NCBI RefSeq assembly: GCF_002303925.1
Contig: NZ_MRCS01000011.1
Span: 82,248 to 146,247 of the forward strand
DNA length: 64,000 bases
Direction: 5' to 3'
Source: Pseudomonas sp. ACN8
GTDB lineage: Bacteria > Pseudomonadota > Gammaproteobacteria > Pseudomonadales > Pseudomonadaceae
Positions 47,700 to 57,105 of the stretch are shown here, piece by piece; within the stretch, counting starts at the first letter, position 1; each line of letters begins with the position of its first letter. Below the pieces are notes generated by a model, which saw only the letters and a list, made by a program, of their open reading frames with translations, was not told the DNA's origin and ran no database searches. The position numbers were made by a program, and so were the translations under genes.

Positions 47700-48338
47700 T
47701 CATTCCGGCCGATAAGCCCGCATAAACAACCCCACCACTTCCTGCACATGACTCTCGGCGGCCTCGTCGTCCAACGGCTCGCCACAGCCGAAGAGCAGCC
47801 GGAAATTCGCTGCGCCCTTGAGCAGGCAGAAGAAGTGTTCTGCTGCATTGTGCGGTTTGTCGATGCTCAATGCGCCGCTTTCGTTGACCTTGCTCAACAA
47901 GCGTTCCATGCCGTGCAGCATGCGCTGAGGCCCGGCCTCGAAGAAGATCAGTGAGAGTTTCGGGTCCTGACTGCCCAAGGCCATGATCAAACGGTGCAGG
48001 TTCAGCGATTCATCACTGTTGATCAGGTGATGAAAACCGCGCGCGATGTTCAGCAGCACGGTTTCCACGGCCACGCCTTCCGGCAGTTCGAAGAACAGCG
48101 TTGGCAACTGCTCCTCGCACTTGGCCATCACCGCGGCAGAGAACAGCGTCTCCTTGTCGTTGAAGTGGCTATAGACCGTCAGCTTCGACACACCGGCCTC
48201 GGCTGCGACGGCATCCATGCTGGTATTGGCATAACCCTTACTCAGAAACAGCGCTTTAGCCGCATCGAGAATCGCCTGGCGCTTGACCATGTCTTTGGGT
48301 CTGCCTGGGCCATTGGGTGCTGAAAGATTGTTTGGCAT
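47700..48338 (-). CDS. mexL: TetR-family repressor of the adjacent efflux operon
   Basis: Regulator of 212 residues. The HTH (about 21-68) reads KRQAILDAAKALFLSKGYANTSMDAVAAEAGVSKLTVYSHFNDKETLF; the remainder is a helical ligand domain. It is divergent from an RND efflux operon, with 93 bases between start codons that hold a perfect palindrome. Length and gene order correspond to MexL, repressor of mexJK in P. aeruginosa. The exact orthology with MexL, rather than another TetR efflux regulator, is inferred from context. Confidence 0.82.
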   Translation of the reverse strand: MPNNLSAPNGPGRPKDMVKRQAILDAAKALFLSKGYANTSMDAVAAEAGVSKLTVYSHFNDKETLFSAAVMAKCEEQLPTLFFELPEGVAVETVLLNIARGFHHLINSDESLNLHRLIMALGSQDPKLSLIFFEAGPQRMLHGMERLLSKVNESGALSIDKPHNAAEHFFCLLKGAANFRLLFGCGEPLDDEAAESHVQEVVGLFMRAYRPE

Positions 48339-48380
48339 ATTCTTTTTTATTACTGGACTGGTGAGTTTGCTATTAATAAC

Positions 48381-48394
48381 ATACTGCTCAGTAT
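48381..48394. promoter_or_regulatory. Palindromic operator candidate for the MexL-like repressor
   Basis: ATACTG-CT-CAGTAT, two perfect six-base arms, in the AT-rich gap between the divergent mexL and mexJ genes. TATAAT (48391-48396 region) overlaps its right edge, so repressor binding would cover a promoter. Confidence 0.6.
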
Positions 48395-48431
48395 AATTAT
48401 TTAAAGCACCATTAGCGAAAGGTCCTTCACC

Positions 48432-49532
48432 ATGTTCCGCTATGCCTTGCCCCTCGCGTTGCCAGTCACCCTGGCTTTTTTATTGTCTGCGTGTGGTCAC
48501 GAAGAGGCACCGCAAGTCAGCGTGCGCCCGGCCATGGTGGTTCAGCCAGAGCCTTCGGCGCAGGCCATGGAAAGCTATCCCGGCGAAGTTCGCGCGCGGT
48601 ATGAGCCGGACCTGGCGTTCCGTATCGGCGGCAAAGTCAGCCGACGACTGGTCGAGGAAGGGCAGCGGGTCAAGGCCGATCAACCTTTGGCGGAGCTCGA
48701 CCCCCAAGACGTGCGCCTGCAATTGGAGGCCACCAGAGCTCAGGTCGCCGCCGCCGAAGCCAATCTGAACCTGGTACGTTCCGAGCGTGATCGCTACAAG
48801 ACCTTGATGGAGCGCCAACTGGTCAGCCGCTCGCAGTACGACAACGCCGAAAACCTCTACCGCTCCGGCGAAGCGCGCCTCAAGCAAATCAAAGCCGAAT
48901 TCAACGTTTCCAATAACCAGGCCAGTTACGCCGTGTTGCGTGCGCCGCAGGATGGCGTCGTCGCCAAGCGTCTGGTGGAAGTCGGGCAAGTGGTGGCCTC
49001 CGGGCAAACGGTGTTCACCCTGGCAACCGATGGTGAGCGTGAAGTCTTGATCAGCCTGCCGGAGCAGAACTTCGGTCGCTTCAAGGTCGGTGAGCCGGTG
49101 TCGGTGGAACTCTGGACCCAACCCGATCAGCGATTCGAAGGTCGTATCCGTGAACTGTCACCGTCGGCTGATCCAAAATCACGTACCTTCGCGGCCCGCA
49201 TTGCCTTCAGTTCCGGCAAGGTTCCTGTCGAACTGGGCCAGAGCGCCCGGGTGTTCGTGCAGGCCGCCGACGTCGTTCCTCTGTCCGTTCCTCTGTCTGC
49301 GCTGACGGCGGAAAACGGCGTGACCTATGTCTGGGTCGTCAGCGCCAACAACACCTTGAAAAAGGCCCCGGTGCGGGTCGGTGCCTTCGGTGAGAAAACC
49401 GTACCGGTGCTTGAAGGGCTCAACGCCAGCGACTGGGTGGTGGCCGCCGGTGTCCATGTGCTTCTCGAAGGGCAGCAGGTACGCCCGGTGGATCGCTCCA
49501 ATCGCGTGGTCAATCTGGCGGACAAGGAGTAA
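48432..49532 (+). CDS. mexJ: RND efflux periplasmic adaptor lipoprotein (MexJ-like)
   Basis: Membrane-fusion protein of 366 residues. The signal MFRYALPLALPVTLAFLLSAC ends in a lipobox (cysteine near 21). Domain order is standard: barrel/lipoyl halves (YEPDLAFRIGGKVSRRLVEEGQRVKADQPLAELDPQDV and YAVLRAPQDGVVAKRLVEVGQVVASGQTVFTL) around a coiled-coil hairpin, then beta-barrel and membrane-proximal domains. The start is ATG at 48432. The RND pump gene begins six bases after its stop. No outer-membrane channel gene follows, as in the mexJK arrangement. Confidence 0.88.
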   Translation: MFRYALPLALPVTLAFLLSACGHEEAPQVSVRPAMVVQPEPSAQAMESYPGEVRARYEPDLAFRIGGKVSRRLVEEGQRVKADQPLAELDPQDVRLQLEATRAQVAAAEANLNLVRSERDRYKTLMERQLVSRSQYDNAENLYRSGEARLKQIKAEFNVSNNQASYAVLRAPQDGVVAKRLVEVGQVVASGQTVFTLATDGEREVLISLPEQNFGRFKVGEPVSVELWTQPDQRFEGRIRELSPSADPKSRTFAARIAFSSGKVPVELGQSARVFVQAADVVPLSVPLSALTAENGVTYVWVVSANNTLKKAPVRVGAFGEKTVPVLEGLNASDWVVAAGVHVLLEGQQVRPVDRSNRVVNLADKE

Positions 49533-49538
49533 GCCCCG

Positions 49539-52500
49539 ATGCGTTTCAACGTTTCCGAATGGGCGCTACGTAATCGCCAGATCGTCCTGTTCCTGATGCT
49601 GTTGCTGGCCGTTGTCGGCGCACTTTCCTACACCAAGCTCGGCCAAAGCGAAGACCCTCCGTTCACTTTCAAAGCGATGGTGATTCGCACCAACTGGCCG
49701 GGAGCGACCGCCGAAGAAGTCTCGCGTCAGGTCACCGAACGCATCGAAAAGAAGCTGATGGAAACCGGCGAATACGAACGCATCATGTCGTTCTCCCGCC
49801 CCGGCGAATCCCAGGTGACCTTCATCGCGCGCGACTCCATGCACTCGGTGGAGATACCGGAGCTCTGGTATCAGCTGCGCAAGAAAATCAGCGACATCCG
49901 CCATACCCTGCCGCCGGGGATTCAGGGGCCGTTCTTCAACGATGAATTCGGCACCACGTTCGGCAATATCTACGCCCTGACCGGTGAGGGTTTCGACTAC
50001 GCCGTGCTCAAGGATTATGCCGACCGCATCCAGATCCAGCTGCAGCGGGTCAAGGATGTGGGCAAGGTCGAACTGCTGGGGGTGCAAGACGAGAAAATCT
50101 GGATCGAGCTCTCCAATGTCAAGCTCGCCACCCTCGGCTTGCCGCTGGCGGCCGTCCAGCAAGCCCTTGAAGAGCAGAATGCGGTGTCCACGGCAGGTTT
50201 CTTCGAAACCAGCAGCGAGCGATTGCAGCTACGGGTAACGGGGAATTTTCAGACGGTCGAAGAGATCAAGAGCTTCCCGATCCGCGTCGGTGATCGCACC
50301 TTCCGCATCTCCGACGTGGCTGACGTGCGCCGTGGTTTCAACGATCCACCGGCGCCGCGCATGCGCTTCATGGCGCAGGACGCCATCGGCCTGGCGGTGG
50401 CGATGAAGGACGGTGGTGACATTCTGGTACTGGGCAAGGCACTGGAAATCGAGTTCGCCCGCATCCAGAAAAACCTCCCGGCCGGTATGGAACTGCGCAA
50501 AGTCTCCGACCAACCGGCGGCGGTGAAAACCGGTGTTGGCGAGTTCGTGCAAGTGTTGGTCGAGGCGCTGGCCATTGTGTTGCTGGTGAGTTTCTTCTCC
50601 CTCGGCGTGCGCACCGGCATGGTGGTGGCCCTGGCGATTCCGCTGGTGCTGGCGATGACGTTCGCCTGCATGTATTACCTCGGCATCGGCCTGCACAAGA
50701 TCTCCCTCGGCGCGCTGGTACTGGCCCTGGGCTTGCTGGTGGACGATGCGATCATCGCCGTGGAAATGATGGCGATCAAAATGGAGCAGGGCTTCGACCG
50801 GGTCAAAGCGGCGAGTTATGCCTGGACCAGTACCGCATTCCCGATGCTCACCGGTACGCTGATCACCGCGGCCGGCTTCCTGCCGATTGCCACGGCGCAA
50901 TCGGGTACTGGCGAATACACCCGTTCGATCTTCGAGGTGGTCACCATCGCGCTGCTGGCGTCGTGGGTGGCCGCAGTGGTGTTCGTGCCGTACCTCGGGG
51001 AAAAACTCCTGCCGGACCTGGCGAAGATTCACGCCGCCAAGCATGGTGCCGGTCAGCCCGATCCGTATGCCACGCCGTTTTACCAGCGCGTCCGGCGTTT
51101 GGTGGAGTGGTGCGTGCGCTGGCGCAAAACCGTGATCGCGGCGACCGTGCTGTTGTTCGTCGCTTCCATCGTGCTGTTCAAGTTTGTGCCGCAGCAATTC
51201 TTCCCGGCATCGGGTCGCCTGGAGTTGATGGTCGACCTGAAACTGGCCGAAGGCGCTTCGCTGAGCAACACCGCCGACGAGGTCAAGCGCCTCGAAGCGC
51301 TGCTCAAGGACAAGGCCGGGATCGACAATTACGTGGCCTACGTCGGCACCGGTTCGCCGCGTTTCTACCTGCCGCTGGATCAACAACTGCCGGCGGCGAG
51401 CTTCGCCCAGTTTGTCGTCCTGGCGAAAACCATCGAAGAACGGGAATCCCTGCGCACCTGGTTGATCTCAACCCTTAACGAACAATTCCCTGCTCTGCGC
51501 TCGCGGGTCACGCGTCTGGAAAACGGTCCGCCGGTTGGCTACCCGGTGCAGTTCCGCGTGACCGGGGAGCACATCGAGGAAGTGCGGGCGCTGGCGCGCA
51601 AAGTCGCAGCCAAGGTTCGCGAGAACCCGCATGTGGTCAACGTCCACCTGGACTGGGAGGAGCCGAGCAAGGTTGTCTACCTGAACATCGATCAGGACCG
51701 CGCGCGGGCGCTGGGCGTGAGCACGGCGAACCTGTCGACGTTCCTGCAAAGCTCCCTGACCGGTTCCAGCGTCAGCCAGTACCGTGAAGACAACGAGTTG
51801 ATCGAGATCCTGTTGCGCGGCACCTTACATGAGCGCACCGAGTTGTCATTGCTGCCGAGCCTGGCGGTGCCGACCGATAACGGTCGCAGTGTCGCGTTGT
51901 CGCAGATCGCGACCCTGGAATACGGCTTCGAAGAGGGCATCATCTGGCACCGCAATCGCCTGCCCAACGTGACGGTTCGCGCCGACATCTATGGCAAGGA
52001 GCAACCGGCGACGCTGGTGCAGCAGATCATGCCGACCCTCGATCCGATCCGCGCCGAACTGCCTGACGGCTATTTGCTGGATGTCGGCGGCACGGTGGAA
52101 GACTCGGCGCGCGGACAGAACTCGGTGAAGGCCGGCGTGCCGTTGTTCATTGTGGTGGTGCTGACCTTGCTGATGCTGCAATTGCGCAGTTTTTCGCGTA
52201 CGGCGATGGTGTTCCTGACGGCGCCGCTGGGGTTGATCGGGGTGACGCTGTTTCTGTTGGTGTTTCGCCAGCCGTTCGGTTTCGTGGCCATGCTGGGGAC
52301 TATCGCCTTGTCCGGGATGATCATGCGTAACTCGGTGATTCTGGTGGATCAGATCGAGCAGGATATTGCGGCGGGGCTTAAGCCTTGGCAGGCGATTATC
52401 GAGGCTACGGTTCGGCGGTTTCGGCCGATTGTGTTGACGGCGCTTGCCGCCGTTTTGGCGATGATTCCGTTGTCGCGCAGTGTGTTTTTCGGGCCGATGG

Positions 52501-52604
52501 CGGTGGCGATCATGGGGGGGTTGATTGTGGCCACGGCGTTGACGCTTTTGTTTTTGCCTGCGTTGTATGCGGCTTGGTTCCGGGTCAAGAAGGAAGCCGT
52601 TTGA
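49539..52604 (+). CDS. mexK: RND efflux inner-membrane transporter (MexK-like)
   Basis: Proton-driven multidrug efflux pump of 1021 residues with the twelve-helix RND layout: a first helix after MRFNVSEWALRNRQIVLFLMLLLAVVGALSYTKLG, large periplasmic loops, and the TM4 proton-relay motif LGLLVDDAIIAVEMM with two adjacent aspartates (near residue 400). The fold repeats in the second half (MLGTIALSGMIMRNSVILVDQIEQD). With MexJ it needs a separate outer-membrane channel; candidate substrates by homology are triclosan and macrolides, but this is not shown by sequence. Confidence 0.88.
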   Translation: MRFNVSEWALRNRQIVLFLMLLLAVVGALSYTKLGQSEDPPFTFKAMVIRTNWPGATAEEVSRQVTERIEKKLMETGEYERIMSFSRPGESQVTFIARDSMHSVEIPELWYQLRKKISDIRHTLPPGIQGPFFNDEFGTTFGNIYALTGEGFDYAVLKDYADRIQIQLQRVKDVGKVELLGVQDEKIWIELSNVKLATLGLPLAAVQQALEEQNAVSTAGFFETSSERLQLRVTGNFQTVEEIKSFPIRVGDRTFRISDVADVRRGFNDPPAPRMRFMAQDAIGLAVAMKDGGDILVLGKALEIEFARIQKNLPAGMELRKVSDQPAAVKTGVGEFVQVLVEALAIVLLVSFFSLGVRTGMVVALAIPLVLAMTFACMYYLGIGLHKISLGALVLALGLLVDDAIIAVEMMAIKMEQGFDRVKAASYAWTSTAFPMLTGTLITAAGFLPIATAQSGTGEYTRSIFEVVTIALLASWVAAVVFVPYLGEKLLPDLAKIHAAKHGAGQPDPYATPFYQRVRRLVEWCVRWRKTVIAATVLLFVASIVLFKFVPQQFFPASGRLELMVDLKLAEGASLSNTADEVKRLEALLKDKAGIDNYVAYVGTGSPRFYLPLDQQLPAASFAQFVVLAKTIEERESLRTWLISTLNEQFPALRSRVTRLENGPPVGYPVQFRVTGEHIEEVRALARKVAAKVRENPHVVNVHLDWEEPSKVVYLNIDQDRARALGVSTANLSTFLQSSLTGSSVSQYREDNELIEILLRGTLHERTELSLLPSLAVPTDNGRSVALSQIATLEYGFEEGIIWHRNRLPNVTVRADIYGKEQPATLVQQIMPTLDPIRAELPDGYLLDVGGTVEDSARGQNSVKAGVPLFIVVVLTLLMLQLRSFSRTAMVFLTAPLGLIGVTLFLLVFRQPFGFVAMLGTIALSGMIMRNSVILVDQIEQDIAAGLKPWQAIIEATVRRFRPIVLTALAAVLAMIPLSRSVFFGPMAVAIMGGLIVATALTLLFLPALYAAWFRVKKEAV

Positions 52605-52636
52605 CTGGGTGCATATCCATTTCTTCGGTAACGGCG

Positions 52637-52940
52637 GCTGGCGGTTTCGCCCTTACGGCGACTCACTTTTTTACAAGCGCCTAAAAAAGTAAGCAAAAAA
52701 CGCTCGCCCCGAACGTACGGCCCCTCGCTAAGGCTCGGGGTTCCTTCGCTGCGGCATTCATCCGGGGGCATCGCCCTCCGGTTGGCTTCGCTGGCACCTA
52801 CATGCGATGAGTTCGACTGCGTCGAACGGCGCTGCGCGCCAATCCCCGGATAAACGCCTCCACTCAGCCTCCCGAAGGGGCGGGCAAATCAAAAGCCGCC
52901 GAGGCGGCCTACCGGCCGGCCTGGTTGTTTGGTCCGTACA
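52637..52940. repeat. Multi-hairpin intergenic element, probably multicopy
   Basis: About 300 bases with nested inverted repeats: ATCCGGGG (52760-52767) against CCCCGGAT (52844-52851), and inside it TTCGAC-TGC-GTCGAA (about 52812-52826). A further GCCGCC/GGCGGC hairpin lies near 52892-52910. I recall similar sequence in many intergenic positions of fluorescent pseudomonads; copy number cannot be judged from this window. Confidence 0.55.
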
Positions 52941-52950
52941 CATTTGAAAA

Positions 52951-53185
52951 CTGTGGGACCGGGCTTGCCCGCGAAGGCGGCCTGCCAGCCGACCATTCCC
53001 TTACAGATGTACCCGATCAAATTGTAGGAGCGAGCCTGCTCGCGAAGGCGGCCTGCCAGCCGACCAATCTCTCACAGATGTACCCGATCAAATTGTAGGA
53101 GTGAGCCTGCTCGCGATTGCGGTGTGTCAGCCAACGCTGATGTCGACTGACATGGCCTCATCGCGAGCAGGCTCACTCCTACAAT
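52951..53185. repeat. Tandem REP array, 71-bp period
   Basis: REP units recur at a 71-base spacing: GCGAAGGCGGCCTGCCAGCC starts at 52971 and again at 53042, and a third REP (TGTAGGAGTGAGCCTGCTCGCGA) falls in phase at about 53113. The segments between share CAGATGTACCCGATCAAATT. The first REP is divergent (GGACCGGGCTTGCCCGCG). A final inverted REP closes the array at 53160-53185. Confidence 0.85.
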
Positions 53186-53198
53186 GGTTGCACCAGGG

Positions 53199-53888
53199 TC
53201 AGAGCGTACCAAACACCTTCTTCGCCAAACTGGTCGCCGCAGCCGCCGGGTTCTGGCGGATGGTTTCTTCCTGTTTGCCGATCATTTCGAACAAGCCATT
53301 CAACGCTTGCTCGGTGACGTAGTTTTCGACGTTGGCATTCTTCGCATCCACTACGCCCATGGTCGCTGCTTGCCCGGCGAACGAGTTGTACTGCTGGGCC
53401 AGGCCAACCTTGTCGGTGGCTTGCTTGACGATCGGCAGGAACTTCGCGCGGATCTGTTCGCGGCTGGTCTTGTTCAGGTATTGGGTGGCCGAGTCGTTGC
53501 CGCCGCTGAGGATGCCCTTGGCATCTTCCACGGTCATTTTCTTCACGGCGTCGACAAGGATGGGCTGGGCCTGGGTCACGGCGCTTTCCGCCGCCTTGTT
53601 CATGCTGGCTTCCAGTTCATCGACCTGGTCACCCATGCCGAACTGTTTCATTTTGCTGGCGACCTTGCCCAGTTTGCCCGGAAGTTCGATTTTCACGTCG
53701 GGGTTGTTGCTGAAGCCCCCCGGAGTGCCGAGTTGTTTGACGGCCAGTTGCGCGCCTTGGGTCAGTGCGTCCTTGAGCCCGCCGGTGGCGTCTTTCTGCG
53801 ACAGGTCGGTGAGGGACAGCGCCAGGGCGTTGGCACAGATCATCAAGCCAGCGCACAGGCCGGCAAAACGGAGGGTAGGGCGGAGCAT
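53199..53888 (-). CDS. DUF4197 family periplasmic protein
   Basis: Protein of 229 residues. Signal peptide MLRPTLRFAGLCAGLMICANALA with cleavage near LALS. The mature part fits DUF4197: LSLTDLSQKDATGGLKDALTQGAQLAVKQLG, DVKIELPGKLGKVASKMKQFGMGDQVDELEASMNKAAESAV and NYVTEQALNGLFEMIGKQEETIRQNPAAAATSLAKKVFG. The ATG at 53888 has AAGGAAG seven bases upstream. It lies 26 bases after the lipoprotein gene on the same strand, likely one transcript. The family's role is not established. Confidence 0.85.
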   Translation of the reverse strand: MLRPTLRFAGLCAGLMICANALALSLTDLSQKDATGGLKDALTQGAQLAVKQLGTPGGFSNNPDVKIELPGKLGKVASKMKQFGMGDQVDELEASMNKAAESAVTQAQPILVDAVKKMTVEDAKGILSGGNDSATQYLNKTSREQIRAKFLPIVKQATDKVGLAQQYNSFAGQAATMGVVDAKNANVENYVTEQALNGLFEMIGKQEETIRQNPAAAATSLAKKVFGTL

Positions 53889-53914
53889 GGCAACTTCCTT
53901 TTTCAAAAAAACAC

Positions 53915-54313
53915 TCAGCGGGCCGCGTCGACACGGACCTTCAGCGGTTGTGGATCGGTGCCGTCCAGACGCACGGCGTGATTTTCGGTGGTGATGAACA
54001 GCAGTTTGCCGTCGACTTCAATGCGTGCATTCACTGAGTAACGGTGATTGGGCTCTACCGTCAGCGGGTCGTAGCTGAGATGGAATGGCAGCGGCACCTG
54101 GCCTTTGACCGGGCCGCGTTGCTCGTTAATGACTTTCGCCGGGGCATCGGCCAGTGAGATGTCTTGCAGGCTGACGCTGAGGATCGCGTTCGGCGGCAGT
54201 GCGATGCGTTGCAGGTAGAAGACTTCACCAGCGAGGGATGCCTTGGGCGCCGGTGTCGGATGTTGGCAGGCAGTCAACAGCAAGGCGGCTGCGATCAGGG
54301 ACAGTTTTTTCAT
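53915..54313 (-). CDS. YbaY-type lipoprotein
   Basis: Lipoprotein of 132 residues: MKKLSLIAAALLLTACQ with the lipobox LTAC, cysteine at 16. The mature domain is a small beta sandwich typical of the YbaY family: SLAGEVFYLQRIALPPNAILSVSLQDISLADAPAKVINEQ, then QVPLPFHLSYDPLTVEPNHRYSVNARIEVDGKLLFITTENHAV. The residue after Cys is Gln, so outer-membrane location is expected. It precedes the DUF4197 gene and follows plsB after a hairpin. Function not established. Confidence 0.83.
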   Translation of the reverse strand: MKKLSLIAAALLLTACQHPTPAPKASLAGEVFYLQRIALPPNAILSVSLQDISLADAPAKVINEQRGPVKGQVPLPFHLSYDPLTVEPNHRYSVNARIEVDGKLLFITTENHAVRLDGTDPQPLKVRVDAAR

Positions 54314-54331
54314 TGAAAGATCTCCGTATCG

Positions 54332-54357
54332 AGGGCGCCAGAACCGACTGGCGCCCT
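54332..54357 (-). terminator. Stem-loop after plsB
   Basis: Perfect nine-base stem AGGGCGCCA / TGGCGCCCT with an eight-base loop, just downstream of the plsB stop on the minus strand. No T-tract, and the next gene starts about 20 bases later, so it may only reduce read-through. Confidence 0.5.
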
Positions 54358-54364
54358 GATCAAT

Positions 54365-56869
54365 CTAGACGGTTTCGACCGGTGGTGCGGGTTGATCCGC
54401 CGCATCTTCACTGCGATGCAACGCCACCTGACGGATCGACAAACGAATCTCCGCCGGCAATACGCGCTTGGCCGCGCCTTCGGCCAGTTCACCGAGTAGT
54501 TCGTGATAGCTCAACTTGCCTGCTTCATCGCGCTTGAGCACGTCGAGGTCGAGCATGGTCTGGATGAAGTGGCGGAACAGGCTCTTGTCGAAGAATTCCG
54601 GGGCGTTGAGGCCATGCAGGATCGACAGGCGCTGGGCCATGACCGTGCACAGGTCCTCCAGTTCTTCGGCGCTGATGCTGTTCTGGCCACTGTTGAGCAG
54701 CAGGGACACGGTCATGTAGAAGCGCTGCAAGGTCTGGGCAATGCTCTTCGACAGCAAGGTCAGCAGCACGAAATGCCGCGAGCTTGGCGCCGGACGCAGA
54801 TATACGTTGTTCTCGAAACGCAACAGGCCTTGTTCGACGAAAGCTTCCAGCCATTGGTCGATCACCCCGTCCAGTTCGTCCAGCGACCAGCGGATGAACA
54901 GCTCCGCCTGCAGGTATGGATACAACGCGCGGGTGTAGCGCAGGATCTGTTCGCGGCTCATGCGCGAGGCGCTCTGGAAGAAACTTGCGAGCAGCGCCGG
55001 CAGGGCAAAGATGTGCAGCACGTTGTTGCGGTAGTAGGTCATCAGGACGGCGTTCTGTTCGTCCAGATACAGGATCTTGCCCAGCGCATCGCTCTGCTCG
55101 GACAGTAGGTCCATGTCCTTCACGTGCTCGATCAATGCCCGACCATCGCCTTCCGGCAAGGTGGTGTGCGGCGAATACGGGACCTTGCGCAGCAGCGCCA
55201 GGTACAGGTCCAGCACTCGCGCCATGGCCCGGTCATCCAGCGCCAGGCGAGTGGTCGACAGCAGCGCCAGCGCCACCAGATTGACCGGATTGATCGCCGC
55301 CGCTTCGTTCAGATGCCGGGCGACCTTCTCGCCGAGACGGTTGGTGGTTTCGTTGAGCCAGGCGGGCCTGAACTGCGGGCCGAGTTCCTGTTGGCGCCAG
55401 TCCGGCTGTTCGCCGTCGAGGAATTCCGCCAGCTTGATCGGCTCGCCGAAGTTCACCGCCACCTGGCCGAAGCGCTGCTTGAGTGCGCCAATGACTTTGA
55501 AGATGTCGAAGATCGACTCTTTCTTCTTGGCCGCACCGCGCAACTCGCCAAGATAGGTCCGGCCTTCCAGCACACGCTCGTAGCCGATGTACACCGGCAC
55601 GAACACGATCGGCATGCGCGACGAACGCAGGAAGCTGCGCAGGGTGATCGCCAGCATTCCGGTTTTCGGTTGCAGCATGCGCCCGGTGCGCGAGCGGCCG
55701 CCCTCGACGAAGTACTCTACCGGAAAGCCCTTGGTGAACAGGGTGTGCAGGTATTCGTTGAACACCGAGGTGTACAGCGGGTTGCCCTTGAAGGTGCGGC
55801 GCATGAAGAACGCGCCGCCGCGACGCAGCAGGCCGCCGATCACCGGCATGTTCAGATTGATGCCGGCGGCGATGTGCGGCGGGGTCAGGCCGTTGCGAAA
55901 CAGCAGATAGGACAGCAGCAGGTAGTCGATGTGGCTGCGGTGGCACGGCACGTAGATCACTTCGTGACCCTGGGCGACCTTCTGCACGCCTTCGATATGG
56001 TTGACCCTGATGCCGTCGTAGATCTTGTTCCAGAACCAGCTCAGCACCACTTCCATAAAACGGATCGCAGTATAGGTGTAGTCCGAGGCGATTTCGTTGC
56101 CGTAGCGTAGCGCTTGAGCTTTGGCCTTCTCTGGCGAGATGTTCTCGCGCTCGGCTTCGTCGAGGATCGCTTGTTTGACCTGTGGCTGGTTGAGCAAGCC
56201 TTTGACCAGATTGCGGCGGTGGGAAATGTCCGGGCCGATCACCGCGGCCTTCAGATTGCGGAAATGCACCCGCAGGATGCGCTGGGCCATGCGCACGGTG
56301 CGCTCGTGGCCCTTGTCGTGCTCGATCAGTTCGCGCAGGTGGATCGGCGCGGAGAACTGCACGCGGGTCTTGCGTCCCAGCACGATGATGCTCAGCAGAC
56401 GACGCAGACGCCCGGTAACGGCCCAGCTGTCGGCGAACAGCAGTTTCCATGGGCTGTTTTCGCTGTCCGGCGATTGGCCCCAGAACACGCTCACCGGAAT
56501 GATCTGTGCGTCTTCGGCGGCGTTCTGGCTCAGGGCGCTGACCAGGCGGGTCAATGTTGGCGGCGCTCCGCGCTTGTCCTGGCGGCCGAGCCAGTCCGGG
56601 TCCGGCGTCAGGTAGAAAAACGCGGCAGGTTCCAGCAGGTTGCCCACCGATACCGGCAGCACCGGGCGTGGCAGGCCGGCCTTGCTGCACTCGGTGTCGA
56701 CCACGGCGAGGTCGGTCAGCGAAGGGTTTTGCAGGACGTAGAACACCGGACGACTGCGGTCGAGGTTGAGGGTGAACGACGACTGGTTGATCGTCTCGGA
56801 GCGAACCCAGAGGTACAACAGTCGGCGCAGGGTGCCAAACACAAGACGGCGGAACGGGGAACGGGTCAT
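54365..56869 (-). CDS. plsB: Glycerol-3-phosphate O-acyltransferase
   Basis: Inner-membrane acyltransferase of 834 residues that makes lysophosphatidate, the first step of phospholipid synthesis. Acyltransferase motifs: [12 protein letters not shown] (block I, HxxxxD), [15 protein letters not shown] (II), [15 protein letters not shown] (III) and [13 protein letters not shown] (IV). The ATG at 56869 ([17 protein letters not shown]) gives the usual PlsB length; a much longer in-frame extension upstream crosses the cold-shock promoter. It is divergent from the cold-shock gene. Confidence 0.95.
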   Translation of the reverse strand: MTRSPFRRLVFGTLRRLLYLWVRSETINQSSFTLNLDRSRPVFYVLQNPSLTDLAVVDTECSKAGLPRPVLPVSVGNLLEPAAFFYLTPDPDWLGRQDKRGAPPTLTRLVSALSQNAAEDAQIIPVSVFWGQSPDSENSPWKLLFADSWAVTGRLRRLLSIIVLGRKTRVQFSAPIHLRELIEHDKGHERTVRMAQRILRVHFRNLKAAVIGPDISHRRNLVKGLLNQPQVKQAILDEAERENISPEKAKAQALRYGNEIASDYTYTAIRFMEVVLSWFWNKIYDGIRVNHIEGVQKVAQGHEVIYVPCHRSHIDYLLLSYLLFRNGLTPPHIAAGINLNMPVIGGLLRRGGAFFMRRTFKGNPLYTSVFNEYLHTLFTKGFPVEYFVEGGRSRTGRMLQPKTGMLAITLRSFLRSSRMPIVFVPVYIGYERVLEGRTYLGELRGAAKKKESIFDIFKVIGALKQRFGQVAVNFGEPIKLAEFLDGEQPDWRQQELGPQFRPAWLNETTNRLGEKVARHLNEAAAINPVNLVALALLSTTRLALDDRAMARVLDLYLALLRKVPYSPHTTLPEGDGRALIEHVKDMDLLSEQSDALGKILYLDEQNAVLMTYYRNNVLHIFALPALLASFFQSASRMSREQILRYTRALYPYLQAELFIRWSLDELDGVIDQWLEAFVEQGLLRFENNVYLRPAPSSRHFVLLTLLSKSIAQTLQRFYMTVSLLLNSGQNSISAEELEDLCTVMAQRLSILHGLNAPEFFDKSLFRHFIQTMLDLDVLKRDEAGKLSYHELLGELAEGAAKRVLPAEIRLSIRQVALHRSEDAADQPAPPVETV

Positions 56870-56971
56870 ACGGCTTCTGCGTGAGTGAATAAAACCGAGC
56901 GTTTGCTCGGGAGGCCGATAGTGTGCCGGATTCGTCGAAAATCGGCAAAAAAGCGGGTAAGTAAACTTGAG

Positions 56972-56999
56972 TTGAGAGTTTCGCTGCCTGTCATATACT
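56972..56999 (+). promoter_or_regulatory. Sigma-70 promoter of the cold-shock gene
   Basis: -35 TTGAGA (56972-56977) and -10 TATACT (56994-56999), with a 16-base spacer. Transcription near 57006 leaves a leader of about 100 bases with complementary CGTCTGC and GCAGACAGACG segments, as expected of a structured cold-shock leader. Confidence 0.65.
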
Positions 57000-57105
57000 C
57001 GGCCGTCTGCTGTCGGTGCCCTTGTAGGGACGTCGAACGCAGACAGACGTTCCCGAGGCTTTCCTGCGAAAAGCCCGACCAATAATAAAAAGGGAGTATG
57101 AACAA

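Larger units (their letters stand above)
52605..53198. other. 594-base gene-free stretch made of repeat elements
   Basis: Two parts: a GC-rich intergenic element (about 52637-52940) and a 71-bp tandem REP array (52951-53185). Short ORFs here are non-convincing. No promoter for the flanking genes is evident on the plus strand. Confidence 0.7.

Noticed and set aside
52951..53185. CRISPR array
   Set aside because: The regular 71-base spacing comes from tandem copies of the whole REP-plus-spacer unit. The spacers are nearly the same, which is opposite to CRISPR.
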